Assembly (NCBI GenBank): GCA_015068025.1
Contig: SVLH01000001.1
Location: 1-64,000, forward strand
Direction of reading: 5' to 3'
DNA: 64,000 nt
Source of the DNA: Oscillospiraceae bacterium
GTDB lineage: Bacteria > Bacillota > Clostridia > Oscillospirales > Oscillospiraceae
A program made the translations under genes and the position numbers. This document shows positions 7,427-16,331 of the stretch, piece after piece. The notes below the pieces were generated by a model, which saw nothing but the letters and a program-made list of their open reading frames with translations, ran no database searches and was not told where the DNA came from. Position 1 is the stretch's first letter. Each line of letters starts with the position of its first letter.

Positions 7427-7975
7427 TTGAAAAAGAAAAAATCAGATAAAAAGGGCAGCTCACCGTATCGGTGGGCGCTGACAGCGTTTTTGATGGCGGT
7501 GGCCGTATCTGCAGTGCTGACGCTGGCGTCGGAATCGATGCTGGACGGTGCGGGTGTGGCAGTCGCTCTTTTGATTTTATGGATCTTTATCGCCCTTGGC
7601 ATCCTGTTCGATATTCTCGGCGTGGCCGTCACGGCGGCTGACCCGAAACCCTTTCATTCCATGGCGGCGCACAAAGTCAAGGGTGCAAAGCAGGCGCTGA
7701 TGCTGCTGCGAAATGCAGATCGCGTGTCCAGCATCTGCAACGATGTGGTGGGTGATATCTGCGGCATCGTGTCCGGTGCCACCGGTGCGGTCATCGTGGT
7801 GCGATTACAGTCCGGATTGGGACTGAACGCCATCCTGGCCTCCGTGGGCGTGACCGCGCTGATCTCCGGCCTTACCATCGGCGGAAAGGCGCTGGGAAAG
7901 CCCTTTGCCATGAACCGCAGCACGCGCGTCGTCTATCTGGCAGGAAGAGTTCTGTATTTTTTCCGCTGCCGTTAA
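7427..7975 (+). CDS. oapA: OLE-associated membrane protein OapA
   Basis: 182 residues from TTG 7427, eight bases after ggagg (7414-7418); the track's TTG at 7412 would place the RBS inside the gene. A Lys-rich N terminus is followed by four membrane segments (about 15-35, 43-68, 103-122 and 128-150 in this numbering). The conserved-looking stretch FDILGVAVTAADPKPFHSMA resembles the CNNM/CorC-type metal-transport signature reported for OapA. OapA binds OLE RNA and places it at the membrane. Immediate position after the RNA and before dxs matches known OLE loci. Identification is by size, topology, motif and context. Confidence 0.87.
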   Translation: MKKKKSDKKGSSPYRWALTAFLMAVAVSAVLTLASESMLDGAGVAVALLILWIFIALGILFDILGVAVTAADPKPFHSMAAHKVKGAKQALMLLRNADRVSSICNDVVGDICGIVSGATGAVIVVRLQSGLGLNAILASVGVTALISGLTIGGKALGKPFAMNRSTRVVYLAGRVLYFFRCR

Positions 7976-7991
7976 CAGAGGAGTACTTTCC

Positions 7992-9851
7992 ATGATTCTG
8001 GAACAAATTCATTCTCCCGCCGATGTCAAGGCGCTTTCGGCGCAGCAGCTTCCGCAGCTTTGCGAAGAACTGCGCGCATTTCTCATAGAAAACGTTGCAA
8101 ATACGGGCGGACATCTGGCCGCCAATCTGGGTGCCGTGGAGCTGACAGTGGCGATCCATCGGGTGTTTGACACCGCCAGCGACCGTCTGGTCTTTGACGT
8201 GGGACATCAGTCCTATGTCCACAAGGCACTCACAGGGCGGAAAGACCGGTTCGCCACCCTGCGGCAGCTGGACGGACTGTCCGGCTTTCCCAAGCCACAC
8301 GAAAGCGAGCACGACGCCTTTATCGCCGGCCACGCATCCAATTCCGTGTCCGTGGCACTGGGTATGGCGCGGGCCAGAACGCTGCAAAAGGCAGATTATC
8401 ACGTTCTGGCACTGATCGGCGACGGTGCGCTGACCGGTGGCCTGGCCTACGAGGGACTCAACAACGCCGGGGCGTCCGGTGAGCCGCTGATCGTCATCCT
8501 GAACGACAACGGCATGTCCATCAACCCCAATGTGGGCGGTATGCCGACCCATTTGACCCGTCTGCGCAGCAAGCCGGGCTACTATCGCTTTAAAAAGTGG
8601 TATCGCAGCCTGTTCGGCCCGCAGCCCACTAGCCATGCCCTTTACCGCTTCAACCATAAAGTCAAGACCTTTGCGAAGAAGACTCTGCTGCCCGGCAGCA
8701 CCTTGTTTGAGGATATGGGATTCAACTATTTCGGCCCAGTGGACGGACACGATCTGGGACAGCTCTGTGACATTCTGCAGCTGGCAAAGGAACTGGAACA
8801 GCCCGTGGTGGTGCACGTTCACACGGTCAAGGGGAAAGGGTACCCCTTCGCCGAGCAGGAACCGGGCAGATTTCACGGCATCAGTCCTTTCGATCCTGTT
8901 ACCGGCATCGTGAAGGGCGGCGGAGAAGACACATTCTCTGCCGTATTTGGCCGTGCGCTGACGGTGTGTGCTGCGGAAGATGAGCGCGTCTGCGCCATCA
9001 CAGCCGCTATGGCGGACGGCACCGGCCTCGCACCCTTTGCGGGATCCTATCCCGACCGCTTTTTCGATGTGGCCATCGCGGAAGGGCACGGTGTTGCCAT
9101 GGCCGCCGGCATGGCGGCACAGGGCATGATCCCCGTGTTTGCGGTGTATTCCACCTTTTTACAGCGTGGCTTCGATCAGTTGATCCACGATGTGTCGCTG
9201 GAGGGGCTCCATGCCGTGTTTGCTGTTGACCGCGCAGGACTTGTCGGCGCAGACGGAGAGACCCATCACGGCTGCTTTGACGCCCTGTTTTTACCGGAAA
9301 TTCCCGGCTTTACGGTGCTTTGCCCCGCCAGCTTCGCGGAACTGCGTTCTATGCTGCATCAGGCGCTTTTTGACCTGGATGGTCCCGTCGCCCTGCGCTA
9401 TCCCCGGGGTGGGGAGGGGCGGTTCCGGGAGGATACCTCTGGTGCCGACATCGTGCGGCTCTGCGAGGGCGGGGACATTACGCTGGTATCCTACGGTATC
9501 CTTGTCAACCACCTGCTGGATGCAGCTGAACTCCTAAAAAATAAGGGCATCTGCGCGGAAGTGGTGAAGCTGAACCGTATTGCGCCTCTGTCCGGTGAAG
9601 CTGTCTGTGAGGCGCTGGGCAACAGAAAGAACATTCTTGTGCTGGAGGATTCCTTCGGTGCAGGCTGTGTGGGACAGCGGCTGAACGCCATTCTTACGGA
9701 GAATGGACAGGCTCCCAATCGTTTGATTCTGAAAAATCTCGGAAAAACGTATGCGCCCGAGGGAAGCGTGAGCCAGTTGGAGCAGCGTTTGGGACTGGAC
9801 GCAGCGGCCGTAGCCGCAGCAGCAGAGGAGGCGATTGCAAGTGGCAAATAA
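7992..9851 (+). CDS. dxs: 1-deoxy-D-xylulose-5-phosphate synthase
   Basis: 619 residues, full length. It joins pyruvate and glyceraldehyde 3-phosphate, the first step of the MEP isoprenoid route, using thiamine diphosphate. The cofactor-binding motif appears as GDGALTGGLAYEGLNNAG from about residue 142, followed by NDNGMSI; the pyrimidine-binding domain starts near residue 310 and the transketolase C-terminal domain near 490. RBS gagg precedes the ATG. It overlaps tlyA by 11 bases. dxs next to ispA, tlyA and argR is the common Firmicutes order. Confidence 0.96.
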   Translation: MILEQIHSPADVKALSAQQLPQLCEELRAFLIENVANTGGHLAANLGAVELTVAIHRVFDTASDRLVFDVGHQSYVHKALTGRKDRFATLRQLDGLSGFPKPHESEHDAFIAGHASNSVSVALGMARARTLQKADYHVLALIGDGALTGGLAYEGLNNAGASGEPLIVILNDNGMSINPNVGGMPTHLTRLRSKPGYYRFKKWYRSLFGPQPTSHALYRFNHKVKTFAKKTLLPGSTLFEDMGFNYFGPVDGHDLGQLCDILQLAKELEQPVVVHVHTVKGKGYPFAEQEPGRFHGISPFDPVTGIVKGGGEDTFSAVFGRALTVCAAEDERVCAITAAMADGTGLAPFAGSYPDRFFDVAIAEGHGVAMAAGMAAQGMIPVFAVYSTFLQRGFDQLIHDVSLEGLHAVFAVDRAGLVGADGETHHGCFDALFLPEIPGFTVLCPASFAELRSMLHQALFDLDGPVALRYPRGGEGRFREDTSGADIVRLCEGGDITLVSYGILVNHLLDAAELLKNKGICAEVVKLNRIAPLSGEAVCEALGNRKNILVLEDSFGAGCVGQRLNAILTENGQAPNRLILKNLGKTYAPEGSVSQLEQRLGLDAAAVAAAAEEAIASGK

Positions 9852-10665
9852 AACACGTCTGGATGTGCTGCTGGTGGAGCAGGGACTGCTGGAAAGCCGC
9901 CAAAAAGCACAGGCCACCATTATGAGCGGCCTGGTATTTGTGAATGATCAGCGGGTGGATAAGCCCGGAACCGCCGTTGCAAACGATGCCAAAATCGAAA
10001 TTCGCGGAAATACCCTGAAATATGTCAGCCGCGGCGGCTTAAAGCTGGAAAAGGCCATGGCGACCTTCCCGGTGGATCTGAAAGGCGCCATCTGCGGCGA
10101 TATTGGTGCATCTACCGGCGGCTTCACCGATTGCATGCTGCAAAACGGTGCGGCAAAGGTCTATGCGGTGGATGTAGGCTACGGGCAGCTTGCGTGGAAA
10201 CTGCGGGAGGATTCCCATGTGGTCTGCATGGAGCGCACCAATGCCCGGTATCTCGACCACGAGCAGATCCCCGACGAACTGGATTTTGCGTCTATCGACG
10301 TGAGTTTCATTTCCCTGAAGCTGATCCTGCCAGCCGTCTGCGGCATCCTGAAAGAGGGCGGCCATGTGACGTGCCTTGTGAAGCCGCAATTTGAGGCAGG
10401 CAAGGAAAAGGTTGGGAAAAAAGGTGTGGTCAGAGACCCTGCCGTCCATCTGGAGGTTCTGGAAAACTTTCTGATTCATGCAAAGGAATCTGGCTTTACA
10501 GTCCTTGGGCTGACGTATTCTCCCATTCGCGGGCCGGAAGGAAACATTGAGTATCTGGGTTATCTGGAAAAAGCGGAATGGGCAGAGAAGGAATTTGATT
10601 TGAAAGCGCTGGTGGAGGAATCTCACCGGACGCTGAAAGAACACGGAGAGGGGAACGGACAATGA
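9841..10665 (+). CDS. tlyA: TlyA family rRNA 2'-O-methyltransferase/hemolysin-like protein
   Basis: 274 residues from GTG 9841, nine bases after gaggagg inside the dxs end; the track's TTG start at 9835 is less well placed. An N-terminal S4 RNA-binding domain (about 3-62, RLDVLLVEQGLLESRQKAQ) precedes a FtsJ-type methyltransferase with GDIGASTGGFTDCML as the SAM motif. TlyA (YqxC in Bacillus) methylates rRNA in mycobacteria; the substrate in Clostridia is not established. Its stop overlaps the nadK start. Confidence 0.92.
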   Translation: MANKTRLDVLLVEQGLLESRQKAQATIMSGLVFVNDQRVDKPGTAVANDAKIEIRGNTLKYVSRGGLKLEKAMATFPVDLKGAICGDIGASTGGFTDCMLQNGAAKVYAVDVGYGQLAWKLREDSHVVCMERTNARYLDHEQIPDELDFASIDVSFISLKLILPAVCGILKEGGHVTCLVKPQFEAGKEKVGKKGVVRDPAVHLEVLENFLIHAKESGFTVLGLTYSPIRGPEGNIEYLGYLEKAEWAEKEFDLKALVEESHRTLKEHGEGNGQ

Positions 10666-11546
10666 ATCAAAAGAAAATCATCCTGTGTCCCAATCCCCAC
10701 CGTGATGTTGGGATGGTGACCACCAAGGCGGCGGAAAGTATTCTGCGGGAGTCGGGCTTCCAGACGGTTGTCTGTTCGCCTTTCCGCGACCAGAAGGATG
10801 AGTCCTTCGCGGATTACGATGTCAAGCCACTGCTGCAGGAACTCAAAGGCGCGGATCTGCTCATCACCTTTGGCGGTGACGGCACAATCCTGCATCTCGC
10901 CAAGCTGGCTGCCCTGCACAAGATCCCTGTTCTGGGCATCAACATGGGCGGTCTGGGCTTTATTGCAGAACTGGAGAAGGGAGAGCTCGATGCCCTCCGG
11001 AAGCTGCAGGACTGGACCTTTGAAACGGAGCAGCGTATGATGCTGGATGTTGCTGTCATGCGGGACGGAAAGCAGATCTACACCAATCTGGGTCTGAATG
11101 ATGCTGTCATTCGGGAAGGCCCCATTTCCCATGCCATCCACCTGAAGATCTCCTCCGACGGGCGCCATCTGGCGGACATCGCCGGCGATGGCGTCATCGT
11201 CGCTACGCCCACGGGTTCTACGGCCTATTCGCTCTCTGCCGGCGGCCCTGTGGTGGAGCCGGTGGCACAGACCATGGTCGTGTGCCCCATCTGTATCCAC
11301 AATATGCGGTTTTCCTCTTATGTGCTGGCGCCGGAACACACCCTGACGGTGGAACTGGAGCGCAATGGCAGAAAGCCGGTATACCTATTTGTGGACGAAA
11401 GCCGCGCCTTTGCGCTGAAATCGGACGATAAGGTCATCGTGCGCCGCAGCAAGCATGCCCTGAAACTTGTCCGTTTGACGGAGCGCAGCTTCTGCGAGAT
11501 TTTTGCACAAAAAATGCTTCCGGGAGGGCTGAACAGTGAAAAATGA
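10662..11546 (+). CDS. nadK: NAD kinase
   Basis: 294 residues. It phosphorylates NAD to NADP. The catalytic GGDGT motif lies near residue 71 (TFGGDGTILHLAK), followed by NMGGLGFIAE and the substrate-binding TPTGSTAYSLSAGGP segment. Its position between tlyA and argR is typical of Clostridia. It overlaps both neighbours (ATGA at the start; argR begins 11 bases before its stop). Confidence 0.95.
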   Translation: MNQKKIILCPNPHRDVGMVTTKAAESILRESGFQTVVCSPFRDQKDESFADYDVKPLLQELKGADLLITFGGDGTILHLAKLAALHKIPVLGINMGGLGFIAELEKGELDALRKLQDWTFETEQRMMLDVAVMRDGKQIYTNLGLNDAVIREGPISHAIHLKISSDGRHLADIAGDGVIVATPTGSTAYSLSAGGPVVEPVAQTMVVCPICIHNMRFSSYVLAPEHTLTVELERNGRKPVYLFVDESRAFALKSDDKVIVRRSKHALKLVRLTERSFCEIFAQKMLPGGLNSEK

Positions 11547-11985
11547 TCGTCAAAGCATGATCCTTGAGATCATTTCCCAGGAAAATATCGAAACACAGGA
11601 GCAGCTGCTTGCGCGCCTGCAGGAAAAGGGCATCACCAGCACGCAGGCCACGATCTCCCGCGACATCAAGCAAATGCACCTCATCAAGGAGCCGGTGGGG
11701 CAGGGGGTATACAAATACGCCGTGTCCAACAACCGCACCAAACTGAATGTGGCGGAGAAGCTGCGCACCATCTTCCGCGAGAGCATCACGAGCATCGCCA
11801 GCGCCCAGAATATCGTGGTCATCAAGACCATGCCGGGCCTTGCCAGTGCCGCGTGCAGCGCGCTGGACAACATGGAGATCAGCTACATGGTGGGCTCTCT
11901 GGCAGGCGATGATACCGCCTTTTTGCTGATGCGGGATACCGAATCCGCGTCCATGTTCTGCGAAGAACTGAAATCCATGCTGTAA
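11536..11985 (+). CDS. argR: Arginine repressor ArgR/AhrC
   Basis: 149 residues from GTG 11536, with gggaggg upstream. The N-terminal winged helix (1-70, TSTQATISRDIKQMHLIKEP) binds ARG boxes; the C-terminal domain (80-149) has the arginine-binding and hexamer-forming GDDTAFLLMRD. It controls arginine synthesis and catabolism in response to arginine. It sits in the dxs-recN operon as in other Firmicutes and no arg gene is near. Confidence 0.95.
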   Translation: MKNDRQSMILEIISQENIETQEQLLARLQEKGITSTQATISRDIKQMHLIKEPVGQGVYKYAVSNNRTKLNVAEKLRTIFRESITSIASAQNIVVIKTMPGLASAACSALDNMEISYMVGSLAGDDTAFLLMRDTESASMFCEELKSML

Positions 11986-12009
11986 ACCCGGAAAAGGAGG
12001 GTGTCTGCC

Positions 12010-13692
12010 ATGCTGGAACTTCTGCATATTGAGAATATTGCGGTCATCGAAGAGGCGGACATCGGTTTCTGTCCCGGTTTCAACGCGCTGACAGGCGAGA
12101 CCGGTGCCGGTAAATCCATCGTCATTGACGCCATGAACGCGGTGCTGGGTGGGCGAACCTCCCGGGAACTGATCCGTACCGGCGCGGAAAAGGCCTTCGT
12201 CAGCGCTGCGTTTTCCGCTGTCAGCAGAGAATTAACGGCCTTTGCGGAGACCGGCACAGAGCCGGACGAAAACGGCGAACTTCTGCTGCAGCGCGAAATT
12301 TTTGCCGACGGACGGAACAACTGCCGCGTCAACGGCCGGCCGGTCACCGTGGCACAGCTGCGGCGGATCGGCAACGAACTGCTGAACATCCATGGTCAAC
12401 ATGACGGCCAGCAACTGCTGGACGAGGAGCAGCACGGCACTTATCTGGATCGCTTCGGGCGAACGGAAACGGTGCTGGCAGCCTATCAGGAAGCATACGC
12501 GGCCATGAGCGATCTGCGCGCCCAGATCCGCGCTTTGCAGATGGATGAAGCCGAAAAAGCCAGAAGAGTAGACAGCCTGCATTTCCAAATCGGTGAGCTG
12601 GAGCGGGCGGAACTGAAAGCGGGCGAGGAGGAGGAACTTCTGGCTCGACGCAACATCCTGCGGAACGGGGAGAAGTACATTGCGGCGCTTTCCGGGGCAG
12701 ATTGGTGTCTCTCCGGCGGCGACGATTCCGCCGGCGCTGTGGCACAGCTGCGGGAGGCGGAGTCGGCTATGGCCGGGATCCGCAACTTGGGCGATGACCT
12801 TGCTGAACTGTATAAGCGATTGGAAGAACTGCGGTGTGAAGTGTTTGACCTTGCCGAAACAATTCGCGACAAGCGGCAGGAATTTGACTTCTCTCCGGAC
12901 GAACTGGACGCGGTGGAAAGCCGCAGCGACCAGTTGTATCGCCTGAAAAAGAAATACGGCGCCACTGTTGAGGACATGCTGGACTATCTGGAACGGTGCC
13001 GGGCGGAACTGGATGAGATCGAAACGGCCGATGACACCATTCTTCTGCTGGAAACCAAACTGAAAAAAGCGGAGGCTGCCGTATTTGCCGCCGGCGCGGA
13101 ATTGTCTGCGGTACGAAAGGCCGCAGCGCTGGCACTGGAACAGCGTATTCAGAAAGAGCTGCAGGAACTGGACATGGGAAAGGTTCGCTTTTCCATTGAC
13201 TTTGCCGAAAAAGAGCCCGCGGCAGACGGTTGCGATGTGATCCGCTTTCTGATGTCCGCCAATGTGGGCGAAGATCTGCGTCCCATTGCAAAGATTGCTT
13301 CCGGCGGTGAGCTTGCCCGCATCATGCTGGCGCTGAAAAATGTGCTGGCAGAGCAGGAAGCCGTCAGCACGCTCGTTTTCGATGAAGTGGATACCGGCGT
13401 CTCCGGCCGCGCAGCCCAGAAAGTGGCGGAAAAGCTGGCGCAGGTCAGCCGACGCAAGCAGGTGCTCTGCGTGACCCATCTGCCCCAGCTGGCAGCCATG
13501 GCGGATGTGCATTTCTCTGTGGAAAAGGGCGAAGCCGGTGGCCGTACTTACACGAAGGTTCTCTGTCTGGACCGGGAACAGCGCAAGGCGGAGCTGGCGC
13601 GGATCACCGGCGGCAGCAAGGTGACGGACGCCTTGCTGGAGAGTGCCGGGGAGCTTCTGGACGAGGCGGAACGGTTTCGTAAAGGGATTTGA
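12010..13692 (+). CDS. recN: DNA repair protein RecN
   Basis: 560 residues from ATG 12010, nine bases after aaaaggaggg; GTG 12001 in the track is too close to the RBS. An SMC-like repair ATPase for double-strand breaks: Walker A GETGAGKSIVIDAM near residue 30, the DGRNNCRVNGRPV segment, a long coiled coil (about 150-360), signature ASGGELARIMLALK and Walker B LVFDEVDTGVSG. A terminator follows, ending the operon that began with the OLE RNA. Confidence 0.95.
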   Translation: MLELLHIENIAVIEEADIGFCPGFNALTGETGAGKSIVIDAMNAVLGGRTSRELIRTGAEKAFVSAAFSAVSRELTAFAETGTEPDENGELLLQREIFADGRNNCRVNGRPVTVAQLRRIGNELLNIHGQHDGQQLLDEEQHGTYLDRFGRTETVLAAYQEAYAAMSDLRAQIRALQMDEAEKARRVDSLHFQIGELERAELKAGEEEELLARRNILRNGEKYIAALSGADWCLSGGDDSAGAVAQLREAESAMAGIRNLGDDLAELYKRLEELRCEVFDLAETIRDKRQEFDFSPDELDAVESRSDQLYRLKKKYGATVEDMLDYLERCRAELDEIETADDTILLLETKLKKAEAAVFAAGAELSAVRKAAALALEQRIQKELQELDMGKVRFSIDFAEKEPAADGCDVIRFLMSANVGEDLRPIAKIASGGELARIMLALKNVLAEQEAVSTLVFDEVDTGVSGRAAQKVAEKLAQVSRRKQVLCVTHLPQLAAMADVHFSVEKGEAGGRTYTKVLCLDREQRKAELARITGGSKVTDALLESAGELLDEAERFRKGI

Positions 13693-13700
13693 TTGAATGG

Positions 13701-13727
13701 GGAGAGGCAGTGCTGCCTCTCCTTTTT
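13701..13727 (+). terminator. Terminator after recN
   Basis: ggagaggcag and ctgcctctcc form a tight perfect hairpin followed by ttttt. Confidence 0.88.
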
Positions 13728-13740
13728 GTGGAGAAACAAG

Positions 13741-13769
13741 TTGACCGCGTCCGGTTTTTCCCCTACAAT
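13741..13769 (+). promoter_or_regulatory. SigA-type promoter of pcrA
   Basis: TTGACC (13741-13746) and TACAAT (13764-13769) are 17 bases apart. The predicted start near 13776 lies only 10-27 bases before the candidate start codons, which rules out the ORF track's 13689 start. Confidence 0.82.
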
Positions 13770-13802
13770 AGACAGCAAGATTTGATGAAATTTGGTGAAC
13801 CT

Positions 13803-16295
13803 ATGAGCAGTTTCAACGAACGATATATTGCCGCCCGCCGTGTGGTCATTGCCTCCGATCTGCGGAGGCTGAATCCCATGCAGCGCGAGGCGGCCATGAC
13901 CACAGAAGGGCCACTTCTGCTGCTGGCAGGCGCAGGCAGTGGAAAGACCACCGTTCTGATCCAGCGGGTCTATAACCTGCTGACCTACGGACGGGGCAGC
14001 GACAGTGACTTTGTGCCGGAGTGGGTCACAGAAGATGACCTGGCTTTTCTGGAAAGATTTCCCCAGCGCCCCACAGAGGCAGAGGTCGAGCGTGCCCGGC
14101 AGCTGTGTGCCGTGGATGTGCCGAGCCCCTGGGAGATCATTGCCATCACCTTTACCAACAAGGCAGCGGGAGAATTGAAAGACCGTCTGGCGGCTCGTCT
14201 TGGCCCGATGGCAAACGATATCTGGGCGTCTACATTCCATTCTGCCTGTGTCCGTATTCTGCGGCGGGACATTGACCGCATCGGCTTCGACAAAGACTTT
14301 ACCATTTACGACACCGATGATGCCAAGCGGGTCATCAAGGACATTCTGAAGGAACTGGATCTGGATGATAAAACCTTCCAGCCCAAGAGCGTACTGGGGA
14401 TCATCAGCGCCGCCAAGGATCGCTATGAGAGTCCTGAGGCATTTGCCGCCAGCCACAACAACGAGCTGGACTGGAAGATGGCACGGATTGCAAAGATCTA
14501 TGCCAAATATGCCCAGAAGCTGCGCAGCGCCAATGCGCTGGATTTTGATGACATCATCTACCATACCGTTACGCTCTTGCGGCAGGAGCCGGAAGTACTG
14601 GCCTACTATCAGAACAAATTCCGCTATGTGCTGGTGGACGAGTATCAGGACACCAACCATCTGCAATACTTACTGACCAGCCTGCTTGCCGGCGGACAGG
14701 AAAACCTCTGTGTGGTGGGCGATGACGACCAGTCCATTTACCGCTTCCGTGGTGCCAACATCGAAAACATCCTGAACTTCGAACAGCAGTATCCCACGGC
14801 ACGCACCATCCGTCTGGAGCAGAATTATCGCTCCACACAGAACATTCTGGATGCTGCCAATGCGGTGATCCGGAACAATGTGGGCCGCAAGGGAAAGACC
14901 CTTTGGACGGACAACGGGACGGGAGATACCGTCACCGTCAAGACCACCTTCAACGAAGCGGACGAGGCTAACTATGTGGTGGGCGACATCGTCATGGGCG
15001 TGAACCGAGGACGCAACTTCCGTGAAAATGCCGTACTCTACCGCATGAACGCCCAGTCCAACGCGCTGGAATATGCCCTGAAGCGAAACGGCATCCCCTA
15101 TAAGGTGGTGGGCGGCACAAAGTTTTTTGAACGCACAGAAGTGAAGGACATGCTGGCCTATCTCTGCGTGCTGAACAATCCGCTGGACGATCTGCGCCTG
15201 CGCCGCATCATCAACAATCCGCCCCGGGGCATCGGCACCACAACGGTGGATAAGGTGTCGGCCATTGCAGATGCACAGGGCGCTTCGCTGTATGAAATTT
15301 TGCGCAATGCCGATCTGTTCCCCGAATTGAAATCCGCCTGCGCAAAGTTAATGAAGTTTGCCGACCTCATTGACGAACTGCGCCGCGCCGGCGGGACGCT
15401 TGCTCTGCCGGAGTTCTATGATGCCGTCTGCGACAAGAGCGGATATGTCCGTGCGCTGGAAGAAAAGAATGACATGGAGAGCCGCGGCCGGTTGGAGAAC
15501 GTGCAGGAACTGAAATCCAACATTCTCGGCTTTCTGGAACAGGATCCTGAAGATGCGACCTTGTCCGGTTTCCTGAACGAGATCGCCCTATACACCGATC
15601 TGGACAGCATGGAAGCAGGAGATAACTGCGTCACCATGATGACGATCCATTCCGCCAAGGGTCTGGAGTTTCCGGTGGTCTATGTGGTGGGCATGGAGGA
15701 GGGGATCTTCCCCGGTGTCTCCGCCCAGTACGATCAGGAAGAACTGGAAGAGGAGCGGCGCCTGTGCTATGTGGCCATGACCCGTGCCAAGGAAAAACTG
15801 ACTTTGACCAATTGCCGTCAGCGCATGCTGTACGGCCGAACCAGCGCCAACCGCGCCTCCCGCTTCCTTGAAGAGATCCCGGAGGATAACAGGCGCTGGG
15901 AGAGCAAGCCCCAGCCCCGTTTCGGCGGTATGGAGGAGGATGCCATCTTCGGCGGAGACCGCTACGAGGACGGCTTTGGCGACGGATATTCCGGTCGAGC
16001 CTCCGGCGGAAACCACGACAGTGTGCAGACCTATCGGGATACCGGAAGCACTTCCGGAAACCGGACACCTCTGTCCTCTGCAGTAGGCGCGCGCCATGCG
16101 GCGGCAGCTTCCGGGACATCTCCCATGCTGCAGTTGAAACAGGGGGATATGGTGACCCACACCGCTTTCGGAAAGGGCATGGTACTGTCCGTCCGTCCTA
16201 TGGGCGGCGACGCGCTGATCGAAGTGGCCTTCGATACGGTGGGAGCCAAGAAGCTGATGCTGAAGGCGGCCGGGAAACACATGGAAAAACTGTGA
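13803..16295 (+). CDS. pcrA: ATP-dependent DNA helicase PcrA (UvrD family)
   Basis: 830 residues from ATG 13803; ATG 13785, six codons earlier, is possible but the promoter forbids the longer ORF. SF1A helicase motifs are present: LNPMQREAA, GAGSGKTT, VDEYQDTNHLQY, GDDDQSIYRFRGA, LEQNYRS and CYVAMTRAKEKL. An extra charged segment of about 40 residues, including EWVTEDDLAFLERFPQRPTE, sits between motifs I and Ia (ITFTNKAAGELKDRL). The C terminus has a Gly/Ser-rich linker and a Tudor-like domain (LKQGDMVTHTAFGKGMV), which in PcrA contacts RNA polymerase. Role: repair, replication restart and removal of stalled complexes. Confidence 0.94.
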   Translation: MSSFNERYIAARRVVIASDLRRLNPMQREAAMTTEGPLLLLAGAGSGKTTVLIQRVYNLLTYGRGSDSDFVPEWVTEDDLAFLERFPQRPTEAEVERARQLCAVDVPSPWEIIAITFTNKAAGELKDRLAARLGPMANDIWASTFHSACVRILRRDIDRIGFDKDFTIYDTDDAKRVIKDILKELDLDDKTFQPKSVLGIISAAKDRYESPEAFAASHNNELDWKMARIAKIYAKYAQKLRSANALDFDDIIYHTVTLLRQEPEVLAYYQNKFRYVLVDEYQDTNHLQYLLTSLLAGGQENLCVVGDDDQSIYRFRGANIENILNFEQQYPTARTIRLEQNYRSTQNILDAANAVIRNNVGRKGKTLWTDNGTGDTVTVKTTFNEADEANYVVGDIVMGVNRGRNFRENAVLYRMNAQSNALEYALKRNGIPYKVVGGTKFFERTEVKDMLAYLCVLNNPLDDLRLRRIINNPPRGIGTTTVDKVSAIADAQGASLYEILRNADLFPELKSACAKLMKFADLIDELRRAGGTLALPEFYDAVCDKSGYVRALEEKNDMESRGRLENVQELKSNILGFLEQDPEDATLSGFLNEIALYTDLDSMEAGDNCVTMMTIHSAKGLEFPVVYVVGMEEGIFPGVSAQYDQEELEEERRLCYVAMTRAKEKLTLTNCRQRMLYGRTSANRASRFLEEIPEDNRRWESKPQPRFGGMEEDAIFGGDRYEDGFGDGYSGRASGGNHDSVQTYRDTGSTSGNRTPLSSAVGARHAAAASGTSPMLQLKQGDMVTHTAFGKGMVLSVRPMGGDALIEVAFDTVGAKKLMLKAAGKHMEKL

Positions 16296-16296
16296 G

Positions 16297-16331
16297 AAAA
16301 AGAGCCGATTCCTTTTGGAATCGGCTCTTTT
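16297..16331. terminator. Bidirectional terminator between pcrA and transglutaminase gene
   Basis: agagccgattcc/ggaatcggctct hairpin flanked by A-run and T-run, so it can act for both converging genes. Confidence 0.88.
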
